Source: an uncultured Clostridia bacterium
GTDB lineage: Bacteria; Bacillota; Clostridia; Christensenellales; CAG-917
Assembly: GCA_946056785.1 (NCBI GenBank)
Contig: CAMGKS010000066.1
Location: 1-6,724, forward strand
Length of the DNA stretch: 6,724 nt
Direction of reading: 5' to 3'
The notes beneath the pieces are model-generated. The model saw nothing but the letters and a program-made list of their open reading frames with translations. It did no database searches and had not been told where the DNA came from. How positions within the stretch are numbered: the stretch's first letter is position 1; each line of letters opens with the position of its first letter. A program made the position numbers and the translations under genes. Positions 6,577-6,724 of the stretch are shown piece after piece.

Positions 6577-6724
6577 TTACTTAGTTATCGGCATAGGAAT
6601 TACCTTTGCCGATATTTTTACGTACGTTTCAGACGGTAATAAAGCGTAATATTGTTTAAAGCGTTCAGGTATTAAATTTTCTGTATGTGACCAAAAATTT
6701 TTATCGTCGCTTGCGTTAATCGTA
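6577..6724 (-). CDS. C-terminal end of an unrecognised convergent gene (partial)
   Basis: On the minus strand the frame is open from the right edge of the window for 48 codons and stops with TAA at 6577-6579. The visible peptide includes NFWSHTENLIPERF and YYALLPSETYVKIS and ends VIPMPITK. Its composition looks like a real protein, and its one Tyr-Val pair uses TAC-GTA like the other genes here. It is tail to tail with the GGDEF-EAL gene, 31 bases apart. The start lies outside the window. I do not recognise the family, and such a short open frame could still be chance. Confidence 0.55.
   Translation of the reverse strand, partial: TINASDDKNFWSHTENLIPERFKQYYALLPSETYVKISAKVIPMPITK
6586..6619 (+). 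terminator. Intrinsic terminator of the GGDEF-EAL gene
   Basis: A perfect 8-bp stem TATCGGCA/TGCCGATA (6586-6593 with 6607-6614), then a T-T mismatch and an inner AGG/CCT (6595-6597 with 6603-6605) around a 5-base loop, is followed by TTTTT (6615-6619). It lies 40 bases past the GGDEF-EAL stop. It also falls within the last codons of the convergent minus-strand open frame. A second inverted repeat, GTAAAAC/GTTTTAC (6552-6558 with 6574-6580), sits between the two stops but has no T-run on either strand. Confidence 0.75.

Overview
The window looks like chromosome from an AT-rich, low-GC member of the Bacillota, most likely a clostridial lineage. The evidence is a Bacillus-like RsmA, sigma-A-type promoters, several hairpin-plus-T-run terminators, and a protein whose C-terminal domain resembles one I remember from uncultured gut Clostridia. 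No mobile element, CRISPR array, tRNA or rRNA was seen.

Layout: positions 1-345 carry an intrinsic terminator (58-98), then a gene-free stretch with several small hairpins. rsmA (16S rRNA dimethyltransferase) runs 346-1179. A promoter and a hairpin that buries the Shine-Dalgarno site lead into a 338-residue two-domain protein of unknown function (1345-2361). A near-consensus extended -10 promoter, placed so that transcription should start on the ATG, precedes an unrecognised 249-residue protein (2635-3384), which is closed by a strong terminator at 3538-3569. A possible 41-codon small gene (3722-3847) overlaps the start of a 905-residue membrane-bound Cache-PAS-GGDEF-EAL protein (3828-6545) that probably makes and/or breaks cyclic di-GMP. 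A convergent gene enters from the right edge on the minus strand; only its last 48 codons (6577-6723) are visible.

The genes do not look like one operon. Spaces of 165 to 443 bases, separate promoter candidates and terminators suggest one transcription unit per gene, and no shared pathway can be read from the order. The most unusual signals are two promoters that predict leaderless mRNAs, the SD-burying hairpin, and a codon-pair rule. In that rule, every Asp, Asn or Tyr codon directly before a Val codon ends in C (33 of 33 by hand count), although these amino acids otherwise use T-ending codons freely. I see no clear sign of a new defence or mobile system.
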